Assembly: GCF_014281965.1 (NCBI RefSeq)
Contig: NZ_JACFTB010000011.1
Span: forward strand, 1 to 64,000
Origin: Rhodococcus sp. BP22
GTDB lineage: Bacteria; Actinomycetota; Actinomycetes; Mycobacteriales; Mycobacteriaceae
Direction of reading: 5' to 3'
Length of the DNA: 64,000 bases
This document shows positions 16,462 through 24,681 of the stretch, in pieces (the first letter of the stretch is position 1; the number at the start of each line of letters is the position of its first letter). Below the pieces are notes generated by a model, which had not been told where the DNA came from, made no database searches, and saw nothing but the letters and a program-made list of their open reading frames with translations. The position numbers were made by a program, and so were the translations under genes.

Positions 16462-16799
16462 TGTACACCCCGCTGTTGGCGAATATCGCGATCCTGGTGT
16501 TGTCCGGATTCGTGGGCTTCGCGGTGATCTCCAAGGTGCCCAACACCTTGCACACCCCGCTCATGTCCGGCACCAACGCTATCCACGGCATCGTTGTGCT
16601 CGGCGCACTGGTCGTGCTGGGCAAGGTCGAGGATCCCTCGATCGGTCTGCAGATCATCCTGTTCGTCGCCCTGGTGTTCGGAACTGTCAACGTGATCGGC
16701 GGATTCGTCGTCACCGATCGCATGCTCAGCATGTTCAAGTCCAAGCCTGTGCCCGCCGCAGTTGCCCCTGGATCCGTCGAGAAGGGTGCTGACTCCTGA
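16461..16799 (+). CDS. pntAB: NAD(P) transhydrogenase subunit alpha part 2 (membrane)
   Basis: 112 residues from ATG 16461. Three membrane segments are visible (LLANIAILVLSGFVGFAVI, IHGIVVLGALVVLG, IILFVALVFGTVNVIGGFVV), with the conserved TDRML at the end of the last. This is the membrane half of the split alpha subunit and forms part of the proton channel with PntB. It is linked to both neighbours by one-base TGATG overlaps. Confidence 0.94.
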   Translation: MYTPLLANIAILVLSGFVGFAVISKVPNTLHTPLMSGTNAIHGIVVLGALVVLGKVEDPSIGLQIILFVALVFGTVNVIGGFVVTDRMLSMFKSKPVPAAVAPGSVEKGADS

Positions 16800-18220
16800 T
16801 GGACAATCTCGTCAACATTCTCTACATCGTTGCCTTCGGCATGTTCATCTACGGTCTGATGGGTCTGACCGGTCCGAAGACAGCTGTTCGCGGTAACCAG
16901 ATCGCCGCGGTCGGCATGTTCATCGCAGTCGTCGCGACGCTGATCGCGATTCGGGATACCGAGAATTGGATCCTGATCATCGTCGGCCTCGTCGTCGGTG
17001 TCGCTCTGGGTATTCCGCCCGCACGCCGAGTGAAGATGACCGGTATGCCTCAGCTGGTGGCACTGTTCAACGGTGTCGGCGGCGGCACGGTCGCGTTGAT
17101 CGCTTGGGCAGAGTTCCTCGACACGTCGGGGTTCTCGGACTTCAACCACGGCGAGTCGCCGACGGTGCACATAGTCATCGGTTCGCTGTTCGCAGCGATC
17201 ATCGGTTCCATCTCGTTCTGGGGTTCGCTCATCGCGTTCCTCAAGCTCCAAGAAACACTGCCGGGCTCTCCGATCACGATCGGAAAGCTGCAGCAGCCGA
17301 TGAACGCGCTTCTGCTCATCGGCGCCGTCGCCGCAGCGGTAGTTATCGGAATCAATGCCACCCCTGGTGAAGGTGTTTCCCAGTGGTGGATCGTTGCAGT
17401 CTTGGTGCTGGCGGGCATTCTCGGTCTGACGGTGGTGCTGCCGATCGGCGGCGCGGATATGCCAGTGGTCATCTCGCTGCTCAATGCGTTGACCGGTTTG
17501 TCGGCCGCGGCAGCAGGCTTGGCTCTGAACAACACGGCAATGATCGTGGCGGGCATGATCGTCGGCGCGTCGGGCACAATCCTGACGAACTTGATGGCCA
17601 AGGCCATGAACCGGTCGATCCCTGCAATCGTCGCCGGTGGGTTCGGTGGCGGCGACGCTGCTGCTGGACCAGCGGGGGCCGCTGGTGGCACCGCGAAGGC
17701 GACGTCGGCTGCCGATGCTGCTATTCAGATGGCATACGCAAACCAGGTCATCGTCGTTCCCGGTTACGGTCTCGCCGTGGCGCAGGCGCAGCATGCCGTC
17801 AAGGACATGGCCAAGTTGCTCGAAGCGAAGGGTGTCGAGGTCAAGTACGCGATTCACCCGGTCGCCGGCCGTATGCCGGGACACATGAACGTGTTGCTCG
17901 CCGAGGCCGACGTCGAGTACGACGCGATGAAGGAAATGGACGACATCAACGACGAGTTCTCTCGCACCGACGTCACCTTGGTGATCGGCGCGAACGATGT
18001 CACCAACCCAGCTGCTCGCAACGACCCGTCGTCTCCGATTTACGGGATGCCGATTCTGAACGTCGATCAGTCCAAGTCGGTTATCGTGCTCAAGCGTTCG
18101 ATGTCCTCCGGATTCGCGGGCATCGAGAATCCGCTCTTCTTCGCCGAGGGCACCTCGATGCTCTTCGGCGATGCCAAGAAGTCGGTGTCCGACGTGACCG
18201 AGGAACTCAAGGCGCTGTAG
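16799..18220 (+). CDS. pntB: NAD(P) transhydrogenase subunit beta
   Basis: 473 residues from ATG 16799. The N-terminal half has about nine membrane segments, and the C-terminal NADP-binding domain III has VIVVPGYGLAVAQAQH, KYAIHPVAGRMPGHMNVLLAEA, VIGANDVTNPAA and VLKRSMSSGFAGIENPLFF. It completes the proton-translocating transhydrogenase, the cell's main membrane source of NADPH. The region about residues 285-305 is Gly/Ala-rich, a flexible hinge between membrane and NADP domains. A strong terminator lies 22 bases after the stop. Confidence 0.96.
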   Translation: MDNLVNILYIVAFGMFIYGLMGLTGPKTAVRGNQIAAVGMFIAVVATLIAIRDTENWILIIVGLVVGVALGIPPARRVKMTGMPQLVALFNGVGGGTVALIAWAEFLDTSGFSDFNHGESPTVHIVIGSLFAAIIGSISFWGSLIAFLKLQETLPGSPITIGKLQQPMNALLLIGAVAAAVVIGINATPGEGVSQWWIVAVLVLAGILGLTVVLPIGGADMPVVISLLNALTGLSAAAAGLALNNTAMIVAGMIVGASGTILTNLMAKAMNRSIPAIVAGGFGGGDAAAGPAGAAGGTAKATSAADAAIQMAYANQVIVVPGYGLAVAQAQHAVKDMAKLLEAKGVEVKYAIHPVAGRMPGHMNVLLAEADVEYDAMKEMDDINDEFSRTDVTLVIGANDVTNPAARNDPSSPIYGMPILNVDQSKSVIVLKRSMSSGFAGIENPLFFAEGTSMLFGDAKKSVSDVTEELKAL

Positions 18221-18241
18221 CAGTTATGTAGCTGGAGCCCG

Positions 18242-18280
18242 AAAAACGACCGAGCCTCGAAGTAAGGCTCGGTCGTTTTT
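18242..18280. terminator. Strong bidirectional terminator after pntB
   Basis: Perfect 16-base arms, AAAAACGACCGAGCCT (18242-18257) and AGGCTCGGTCGTTTTT (18265-18280), enclose a seven-base loop. T-runs occur on both strands, so it can end both pntB and the convergent gene at 18287. Confidence 0.95.
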
Positions 18281-18286
18281 CTCGGT

Positions 18287-18991
18287 TCAGCGCAGCCGAC
18301 GCTGTACTGCCATGGCTGCGGTGTCGAGCGGGTTGCACGCTTCCCTCTGGGCGGCCACGGGTGAGTACAGCATCACTGCGGACGCCGCAGCCCACCATCC
18401 GGCGACTATCAGCAGGGTTGTGGTGACGCCGACGATCGTCGCCGCTCCGCTGATGATTGCAGCGCTGCCGACAGCTAGCACTGCGACAGTTCCGAGGCCC
18501 CACACGATCGGTAGATGCCGGGTGGCGGCAACGAGGGTTGCAGCGCACATCAGTGCTGCGCACGCTGTCACGTAGCCGTTGGGGAGCGCGGAGGCAGGAA
18601 CCCAGCCTGCCGCCCATGTCCGAACGGCAGCAGTGGTCAGCGAAGCACCGATCGTCAGTGTGATCACTGCGCCGATTCCGTAGTGAAGTTTGCGAATCAG
18701 TGCGACGACCGTCAGCGCAGCGACGGCAATCAGCACGGGTGTGATGCCGAAGGACTGGAGCACTTTCTCCGACGGGCCGACAAGTTCGGTCACGACTACG
18801 CGTGAGTGCGGGTAGGTGAATCCGAGTGTCGGTAATACGACCAGGGTGGTCAGCAACATCAGAGCTGCTGCTCCCGCCGCGATTGCTCGCGCAGTCGTGC
18901 CACGTCGGCGAAAGACTGCGTCCAGTTCCTCTTCGTTCGATTCCGCGTCGTTCAGTTCGACAAAGTCCATGCTGTCGGTGTTCGTGGTCAT
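18287..18991 (-). CDS. Multi-pass membrane protein of unknown function
   Basis: 234 residues from ATG 18991; a frame open from 19042 adds a poor N-terminus. An acidic cytoplasmic head (MTTNTDSMDFVELNDAESNEEELDAVFRR, read as two pieces) precedes about five or six hydrophobic segments (AAGAAALMLLTTLVVLPTLG, FGITPVLIAVAALTVVAL, IGAVITLTIGASL, VTACAALMCAATLVAA, GLGTVAVLAVGSAAIISGA, LIVAGWWAAASAVML). No catalytic motif is visible. I do not recognise the family. Confidence 0.72.
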   Translation of the reverse strand: MTTNTDSMDFVELNDAESNEEELDAVFRRRGTTARAIAAGAAALMLLTTLVVLPTLGFTYPHSRVVVTELVGPSEKVLQSFGITPVLIAVAALTVVALIRKLHYGIGAVITLTIGASLTTAAVRTWAAGWVPASALPNGYVTACAALMCAATLVAATRHLPIVWGLGTVAVLAVGSAAIISGAATIVGVTTTLLIVAGWWAAASAVMLYSPVAAQREACNPLDTAAMAVQRRLR

Positions 18992-19081
18992 AGGCCCAGA
19001 GCCGCTTGGTCTGCACGATTCATGGCCACGACAATGCATCATGACCCTGAGCGCTCGATGTGAATTGGCCGTGAACGCCGT

Positions 19082-20281
19082 TCAGGTGCTCTTTATCCCG
19101 ACGTGAGGCGAACGAACGGTTCCGGCGGTTGCGGCCGCCAGCAAGGTAAGGGTCAAGGGAACTGCCATCGCGGCCGTGAGCGGAACGACGTGCGACAACC
19201 AGCCGATGACGGCAGGACCGGCGAGGAACCCCACATAACCCATGCCGACGACGCGCGACATATTGGTCGCCGGCGCGCCTGACCCGAGGTTGCCTGCGCT
19301 GGTGAATATCTGAGGGATGCTCCCGGACAATCCGAGACCGAAGGCCGCCCAGCCTGCCAACGTGAGCGGTAGCGACTCGGACACGAGCACAAGGAGCACT
19401 CCCGCTGCGGCCACTAGGCTGCCGTAGCGAACGACGGCGACCGGGCCGAATTGCGCGCTGATGCGGTCGGCGCAGAAGCGGCCGACGGTCATCGCCGATG
19501 CGAAGAACCCGAACGCGAGCGCCGCGATCCCGTCCGAGGTGTCGAGATGTTCCTTCACCTGCAACGTGCTCCAGTCGTTTGCGACGCCCTCGGACAGAAA
19601 CAGCGCGAACGCCAGTGCACCCAGGCCGAGTACTCGCGGAGAGAACCAGCCGAGCGGGGTCGCGTCGGGGTGATTCGGTGATGTCGAGGTGTGCGTCGCG
19701 CGCAGCAGAAAAGAACTGCACGACGCGATGGCGATCAGCCCAAGTAGCGCAGCGCAGCCCATCGACACCTCGATCGGAAGTTCGGCTTCCAGTGTCGCAG
19801 CACCAATCAGTGATCCGAGTACACCGCCTACAGAGAACAAGGCGTGAAAGGCCGACATGATCGGTCTCGGATACTTGCGCTCGACCTCGACTGCTTGAGC
19901 GTTCATTGCTACGTCGAGAGCACCGTTGCACATTCCCAACACGAACAGTGACGCGCCGAGAGTGACGACGCCGGTCGACAGCGCCGGCCCCATCAATGCA
20001 ACGGCCAACATCGAAGCCGAAAGCATAACGAGTCGGTTACTGCCGAAGCGGTCGGAGAGGGGTCCGGAAGCCTGCATTCCGAGGATCGCGCCGACCGCAA
20101 GAAGCAGCAGCAACGATCCCAGCGTGGCGTGCGAGGTGTCGGTGCGGCGTTCGACAATCGGAATGTGCACGACCCAGACGGCAAAGAGGAAGCCGTTGAC
20201 GGCGAATATCGTGAAAATTGCGACGCGTGCACGTCTCATGCGCGGAGATACGCCAACGGGAACATCGACCACGAAGCCCAA
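19082..20281 (-). CDS. MFS transporter (YbjJ-like)
   Basis: 399 residues from ATG 20281, with about twelve membrane segments. MFS landmarks are GPLSDRFGSNRLVM in the loop between helices 2 and 3 and CNGALDVAMNAQAVEVERKYPRPIMSAFH, split here at the family's N-A-Q motif, which is typical of the YbjJ/FucP-like branch. The substrate is not known; relatives include sugar transporters and uncharacterised exporters. A CRP/GlxR-type site lies about 100 bases upstream of the start. Confidence 0.88.
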   Translation of the reverse strand: MGFVVDVPVGVSPRMRRARVAIFTIFAVNGFLFAVWVVHIPIVERRTDTSHATLGSLLLLLAVGAILGMQASGPLSDRFGSNRLVMLSASMLAVALMGPALSTGVVTLGASLFVLGMCNGALDVAMNAQAVEVERKYPRPIMSAFHALFSVGGVLGSLIGAATLEAELPIEVSMGCAALLGLIAIASCSSFLLRATHTSTSPNHPDATPLGWFSPRVLGLGALAFALFLSEGVANDWSTLQVKEHLDTSDGIAALAFGFFASAMTVGRFCADRISAQFGPVAVVRYGSLVAAAGVLLVLVSESLPLTLAGWAAFGLGLSGSIPQIFTSAGNLGSGAPATNMSRVVGMGYVGFLAGPAVIGWLSHVVPLTAAMAVPLTLTLLAAATAGTVRSPHVGIKST

Positions 20282-20381
20282 CGTTACCTGGCGATTGTCG
20301 GTTCAGTCGGGCCCTGGTGCGCGGCAGACAGGGTTCGGAACACGTATTCGTTGCTGAGTTTGGTGCGGATTGGGCGGATGG

Positions 20382-20397
20382 TGTGACGCTGGTCACA
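20382..20397. promoter_or_regulatory. CRP/GlxR-type binding site
   Basis: TGTGACGCTGGTCACA matches TGTGA-N6-TCACA exactly, the consensus of actinobacterial cAMP-receptor proteins (GlxR, mycobacterial Crp). It lies 101 bases from the MFS start and 171 bases from the start of the small gene at 20569, so it could serve either. The remaining intergenic bases 20282-20568 hold no other feature beyond a weak inverted repeat CGTTAC...GTAACG at 20468-20488. Confidence 0.6.
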
Positions 20398-20568
20398 ACG
20401 CCTGATTTCGCCTGGCGGCGCCATGGGGCGAGAGCGTAGTTTCTTTCCATCGGCCATGAGCGGGTTTCGTTACAGATGGAGCGTAACGATCCTGAAACGG
20501 TCTCGACCAGGTCAATGTCTCTTGGGTCTCATCAGCATCACGAGGCGGAGCCGCTCGAAGGAGAAATC

Positions 20569-20946
20569 ATGACGCTCGCAGACGTTCGCTATTCGGATGC
20601 TGTTTCTACGGCCAGCGGTGAGGCACAGACCCTTTCGCGAAGTCAGCTCGACATGATGCGTGCATTCTTCTGCTATGAATTCGAGGTTGCTCGACTCGAT
20701 CGCACCTCGCTACCAGAGGCCACTCCCGAGGTTGTGGCCGAGTGGGTCGACGCCCTCGAGATGAGCGGGCTGTTCGCTCGAGCAGAACTGCGCACAATGG
20801 CAGATGCCTGGCTCCGTGAGCCCGAATCGCTTGTGTCTCTTCTGATCGGCGACGTCGACGAGATCGCTGCCCGCCGCGAGGTGGGTTCGACGGTAGAAAG
20901 CGTGACCTCCAGCGATGCCGATACAGATTTGATGCGCGCCAGCTGA
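20569..20946 (+). CDS. Small conserved protein, paralogue of the gene at 13666
   Basis: 125 residues from ATG 20569, six bases after GAAGGAGA; an in-frame ATG at 20476 has no such site. The N-terminal 22 residues are extra compared with the paralogue. The shared core is FFCYEFE, AEWVDALEMSGLFARAEL and WLREPESLVSLLIGDVDEI. Soluble, acidic, probably helical. The family and function are unknown to me. The gene ends 70 bases before the phosphotransferase gene; the two could share a transcript. Confidence 0.82.
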   Translation: MTLADVRYSDAVSTASGEAQTLSRSQLDMMRAFFCYEFEVARLDRTSLPEATPEVVAEWVDALEMSGLFARAELRTMADAWLREPESLVSLLIGDVDEIAARREVGSTVESVTSSDADTDLMRAS

Positions 20947-21016
20947 TCCCACCCCCGCTGTCGGGGTCTTGGCTACCATCCTCCCAACCGAGTAAGTGCT
21001 GGAGGGAAGGAAGCAA

Positions 21017-22042
21017 ATGACCACAGCAGGTGTTGACGAACCCGCAGTCGCCGAGTGGATCGGAAGTCTGGGAATCGGTGCGGTGTCGCCGTTGAATTTC
21101 GAGCGCGTCGGCAACGGCCAATCCAACTTGACCTACTCGGTCAGTGATGCGGGCGGAAGTCGGTGGATCATGCGTCGGCCACCGCTCGGTCACCTGCTGG
21201 CGTCGGCGCACGACGTCGTGCGTGAGCATCGAATCATGTCCGCGTTGCAGAACACACCTGTTCCGGTACCCAAGATGCTGGCTGTATCGGATGATCCTCG
21301 GATATCGGAAGTACCTCTCGTACTGATGAGCTTCGTGGACGGCGTGGTCCTTGACTCCGTGAACACGGCAGAGCGGTTACCACAGGATGTTCGTAGAGCA
21401 GTCGGCCTCAACATGGTCGGGGCCTTGGCCTCCATCCATCGCGTGGATCTCGAGAGCGTCGGCCTTCTCGACCTTGCAAGCCACGGCTCGTACGCGGCCC
21501 GTCAACTCAAGCGCTGGACAAAGCAATGGGAGCAGTCCAAGTCTCGTGAGGTGCCCGCAATCGATTCCCTCGCCGAGCGATTGGCCGCAAATATTCCCGA
21601 GCAACACGAACTTTCGCTGGTACATGGCGATTTTCATCTCAACAACGTGATCGTGTCACCGACCAGGGGTTCGATCCTCGCCGTGGTCGACTGGGAGCTC
21701 AGTACGCTCGGTGATCCTCTCGCCGACCTCGGCGGGCTTCTGGCCTACTGGCCCGAGGCAGAAGACGCCGTCGAGGGGCCCTTCATGGCGTCCACTGCGG
21801 CAGGATTCCCGACGCGCGATGAATTGACCGCCGAATACGCGGCAAGGACGGGCCGTGACGTCACTTCGGCAGGATTTTGGCAGGTGCTGGCGCTGTGGAA
21901 GCTTTCGATCATCGCCGAGGGCGTCATGCGTCGGGCCGAGGCCGATGTCCGTAACCGCGCCGACGCCGGATCGCCCACGACTTCGTTGATCGACGACATC
22001 GTCGGGCGGGCCGTGTCCACCGCGGACGCTATCGGTATCTAG
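21017..22042 (+). CDS. Phosphotransferase family protein (APH fold)
   Basis: 341 residues from ATG 21017, downstream of GGAGGGAAGGAAG. The kinase-like fold shows GNGQSNLTYSV (nucleotide loop), IMRRPPLG (the conserved R-R-P of the acyl-CoA-dehydrogenase-associated branch), LVHGDFHLNNVIV (catalytic loop HGD....N) and VVDWELSTLGDPLADLG (metal-binding DWE). This branch is related to the kinase domain of human ACAD10/11, so it may phosphorylate a hydroxyacyl substrate in fatty acid breakdown rather than an antibiotic. Its stop overlaps the end of the convergent thioesterase gene. Confidence 0.88.
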   Translation: MTTAGVDEPAVAEWIGSLGIGAVSPLNFERVGNGQSNLTYSVSDAGGSRWIMRRPPLGHLLASAHDVVREHRIMSALQNTPVPVPKMLAVSDDPRISEVPLVLMSFVDGVVLDSVNTAERLPQDVRRAVGLNMVGALASIHRVDLESVGLLDLASHGSYAARQLKRWTKQWEQSKSREVPAIDSLAERLAANIPEQHELSLVHGDFHLNNVIVSPTRGSILAVVDWELSTLGDPLADLGGLLAYWPEAEDAVEGPFMASTAAGFPTRDELTAEYAARTGRDVTSAGFWQVLALWKLSIIAEGVMRRAEADVRNRADAGSPTTSLIDDIVGRAVSTADAIGI

Positions 22043-22503
22043 CTCGGTATCACCAGAGTGCGTGCTGCTGCTTCGATTTCGGTGGGAATCGGCACAGGTC
22101 GACGGGTCTGGGCGTCGACGTAGACGTGTACGAAGCGGCTGGTTGCAGCAAGCTGCAACTCGTCGCCTACGGCGTCACGAAAGAGGGCGAGCTTGTAGAC
22201 GATGCTGCGTGTTCCGAGTTTTTCGACCGACAGTCCGACCTGGAGTCGATCGGGGAACGACAGTTCGCGGTGGTAGTTGCATGAAGTTTCTGCGACGACG
22301 CCGATCGCGGACAGTAGCCGAATGTCCAGGCCGGTCGTGGCCATCAGCCACCCATTCACCGCAGTGTCGAAATACGAGTAGTACGTGACGTTGTTGACGT
22401 GGCCATAATGGTCGTTGTCGTCCCACCGCGTACCGATGGGCCACAGAGCGGGGTATTCAGATGCCGGGTTGTGCTCGGCGCGCTGATCGGCGGAGGCAGT
22501 CAT
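22039..22503 (-). CDS. Acyl-CoA thioesterase (hot-dog fold, YbgC/FadM-like)
   Basis: 154 residues from ATG 22503. The 4-hydroxybenzoyl-CoA thioesterase-like signature is present: RWDDNDHYGHVNNVTYYSYFDTAVN, seen here as RWDDNDHYGHVNN with the catalytic Asp and the following helix, then CNYHRELSFPDRLQVGLSV. It should hydrolyse acyl-CoA esters in the cytosol. Exact chain preference is not readable. Convergent with the phosphotransferase gene. Confidence 0.9.
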   Translation of the reverse strand: MTASADQRAEHNPASEYPALWPIGTRWDDNDHYGHVNNVTYYSYFDTAVNGWLMATTGLDIRLLSAIGVVAETSCNYHRELSFPDRLQVGLSVEKLGTRSIVYKLALFRDAVGDELQLAATSRFVHVYVDAQTRRPVPIPTEIEAAARTLVIPS

Positions 22504-22509
22504 GCATGC

Positions 22510-23751
22510 TTACTCTATCGGCTTCCGCGCTAGAACCCAGCGCAGGATCAAGCCGACAACGAGAGCCCAGAATGCCGATCCGATACCGAAGATCACCACG
22601 CCCGAAGCGGCGATGAGGAAGGTGAGGATTGCAGCCTCACGGCCGGTCTCCGCTTTCAGAGCGCCGGCGAGCGATGCGCCGAGTGTTCCGAAAAGCGCAA
22701 GACCGGCAACCGTTTCGACGACGCCGGGCGGAGCAATCGCGACGAGGGTAGCCACGGCTGCCGAGCACAGTGCGAGTAAAAGGTAGAACCACCCTGCCGA
22801 AGAAGCTGCGATCCAGCGCCGTTTCGTGTCCGGATGGGCACTGGGTCCAGCTGCCAGCGCAGCGCTGATGGCGGCCAAGTTGATTGCGTGACCGCCGAAT
22901 GGGGCACCGAGGGCGGTGCCGATTCCGGTGATACTCAAGACTGGTCGCCACGGGACTTGATAGCCGAACGAGGCCATCACGGCCACTCCCGGGATATTCT
23001 GCGACGCCATGGTCACGATGTACAACGGGAGCGCTATTCCGATGATTGCCTGCCATGTCCAGTGCGGCATCGTCGGATCGATTCGTGGAATCAGATCGAG
23101 TGCGCGGGGAATTCGATCCTGACTCGACACATCGATGGCGATGACGATCGCAGCCGCGCCGAAGGCGGCAGGAACCGCCCAACGCTGGGAGAATCGTTGC
23201 AGGACAAGCCATACCAGAATTACTGGAGCGATCGCCGCCGGGGTAGCAGCAAATGCTGTGACCGGTTGCAGGCACAACGGCAGCAGTACCCCGGCGAGCA
23301 TCGCCTGGGCGAGTGATGTCGGAATCGCTTGGATCAACTTCCCCAGTCGGGGCCACAGCCCCGTTGCGACGATCAGGACACCCACCACGACGAAGGCTCC
23401 GACGGCTGCAGGCCAGCCGCCGACGACAGTTCCGGTGCCCGCCAGCAGCGCTGCGCCAGGAGTCGACCAGGCGAGCGTGATGGGCGCTCGATAGCGGCGC
23501 GAGAGATACACCATGCCGACACCTTGTGTGATCATGACGGCGAGGAGTCCTGAGGCTGCTTCGGTCGGCGTTGCTCCGACGGCCCGCAGTCCGGTGAGGA
23601 CGACGGCGAACGAACTGGTGAATCCTACGAGCGCGGCGACGATGCCTGCGAGGATCGGCTGCACGCGACCCGCATCGGGCTCAGTAGTGGTGTCTGGGTG
23701 ATCGGGCACGAATGTAGATGATGCCCTGTGAAATGCGATGTCGACCGACAT
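22510..23751 (-). CDS. benE: Benzoate/H+ symporter family transporter
   Basis: 413 residues from ATG 23751 (MSVDIAFHRASS). About eleven or twelve membrane segments; BenE family marks include TGLRAVGATPTEAASGLLAV, AWSTPGAALLAGTG, QNIPGVAVMASFGY and APFGGHAINLAAISAA. It should import benzoate or another aromatic acid with protons. No benzoate catabolic genes are adjacent; the upstream neighbour on the strand is a shikimate/quinate-type dehydrogenase, 83 bases away. The same frame continues open to 24462 but that part is a shadow of the dehydrogenase gene. Confidence 0.9.
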   Translation of the reverse strand: MSVDIAFHRASSTFVPDHPDTTTEPDAGRVQPILAGIVAALVGFTSSFAVVLTGLRAVGATPTEAASGLLAVMITQGVGMVYLSRRYRAPITLAWSTPGAALLAGTGTVVGGWPAAVGAFVVVGVLIVATGLWPRLGKLIQAIPTSLAQAMLAGVLLPLCLQPVTAFAATPAAIAPVILVWLVLQRFSQRWAVPAAFGAAAIVIAIDVSSQDRIPRALDLIPRIDPTMPHWTWQAIIGIALPLYIVTMASQNIPGVAVMASFGYQVPWRPVLSITGIGTALGAPFGGHAINLAAISAALAAGPSAHPDTKRRWIAASSAGWFYLLLALCSAAVATLVAIAPPGVVETVAGLALFGTLGASLAGALKAETGREAAILTFLIAASGVVIFGIGSAFWALVVGLILRWVLARKPIE

Positions 23752-23846
23752 TCGTCGATATGTTCGACCAGTTCGTACCGGCGCACCCCAACGCTGCTGG
23801 AGAGGCCGCAATGGCCGCGGAAGTGGAGAAAGCGTTAGCGTCGTGA
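23733..23846 (+). CDS. Possible 37-residue small protein, uncertain
   Basis: A short plus-strand frame (ATG 23733 to TGA 23846) encodes a peptide whose second half, HPNAAGEAAMAAEVEKALAS, looks protein-like. It covers the gap between benE and the shikimate dehydrogenase gene and overlaps both slightly on the opposite strand. There is no strong ribosome binding site. It may be chance or a fragment of a lost gene. Confidence 0.2.
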   Translation: MRCRPTFVDMFDQFVPAHPNAAGEAAMAAEVEKALAS

Positions 23847-24647
23847 GAACTCGGATGCACGGGCGATGAGATCGCTGGTAGGCCGAACACCGGTGTAGAG
23901 GAAGAATTGCTCTGCCGCCTGCAGTGCGATGACCTGTGCGCCCGTTACTACCGGCTTGCCTGCGGCACGCGCTGCGGCAATGAACGGCGTCTCCGACGGC
24001 ATCGCCACGACATCGAATACTGCTTGCGCCGAATGGATTTGGTCGTCGGTGAACGGTGACGCGTCGGCATCGGATCCACCTTCCATGCCGATGGGAGTGA
24101 CGTTCACCAGAAGTTCTGCAGCCACGGGCTCCGGCGCCCAGTCGTAACCGTATGCCTCTGCGAGCGCATTTCCGGTCTTGGAGTTGCGCGCGACGACGGT
24201 TCCCTTGGTGAAACCGGAATCGCGAAGTGCCGCGACGACAGCTTTCGCCATCCCACCGCTGCCGGTGACTGCGACCGTGAACTGGGATGAAAAGCCCGAA
24301 GCAACAAGGAGATCCGCGACGGCCTGGTAGTCGGTGTTGTAAGCGTGCAGGATGCCGTCTTCGTTGACGATGGTGTTCACCGACTCGATGGCGCGCGCCG
24401 AATCGTGCACCACGTCGACCAGCTCTATGACAGCTTCCTTGAACGGCATGGAGACGGCGCAACCACGGATACCGAGCGCACGGACACCCCCGATTGCCGC
24501 GGGCAGGTCGGTGGTGGTGAAGGCCTTGTACAGGTAGTCCAGGTCCAACTCGTCGTAGAGGTAGTTGTGGAATCTGGTGCCGATGTTGCTGGGACGCCCG
24601 GACAGTGAGATGCAGAGTGTGGTGTCCTTGGTCAACGAGCGAGTCAT
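23835..24647 (-). CDS. Shikimate/quinate-type 5-dehydrogenase
   Basis: 270 residues from ATG 24647. AroE-family marks: CISLSGRPSNIGTRFHN, VSMPFKEAVI with the catalytic Lys, SVNTIVNEDG, YNTDYQA with the catalytic Asp, and the NADP loop GSGGMAKAVV. The protein reduces 3-dehydroshikimate or a related compound with NADPH. The variant SGRP and SMPFKE (instead of the usual HS.SP and NVT.P.K) suggest a side branch such as quinate/shikimate or aminoshikimate dehydrogenase rather than the biosynthetic AroE. Next to a benzoate-type transporter. Confidence 0.87.
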   Translation of the reverse strand: MTRSLTKDTTLCISLSGRPSNIGTRFHNYLYDELDLDYLYKAFTTTDLPAAIGGVRALGIRGCAVSMPFKEAVIELVDVVHDSARAIESVNTIVNEDGILHAYNTDYQAVADLLVASGFSSQFTVAVTGSGGMAKAVVAALRDSGFTKGTVVARNSKTGNALAEAYGYDWAPEPVAAELLVNVTPIGMEGGSDADASPFTDDQIHSAQAVFDVVAMPSETPFIAAARAAGKPVVTGAQVIALQAAEQFFLYTGVRPTSDLIARASEFSRR

Positions 24648-24681
24648 GATCCCAAGTCTATTCCGGCCGGCCGAAGCGGTA

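Noticed and set aside
16376..17884. Minus-strand open frame of 502 codons
   Set aside because: Antisense to the transhydrogenase genes pntAB and pntB; His/Asp/Arg-rich with no fold.
22510..24462. Apparent 650-residue fusion ending in BenE
   Set aside because: The upstream part is out-of-frame shadow of the shikimate dehydrogenase gene; BenE starts at 23751.
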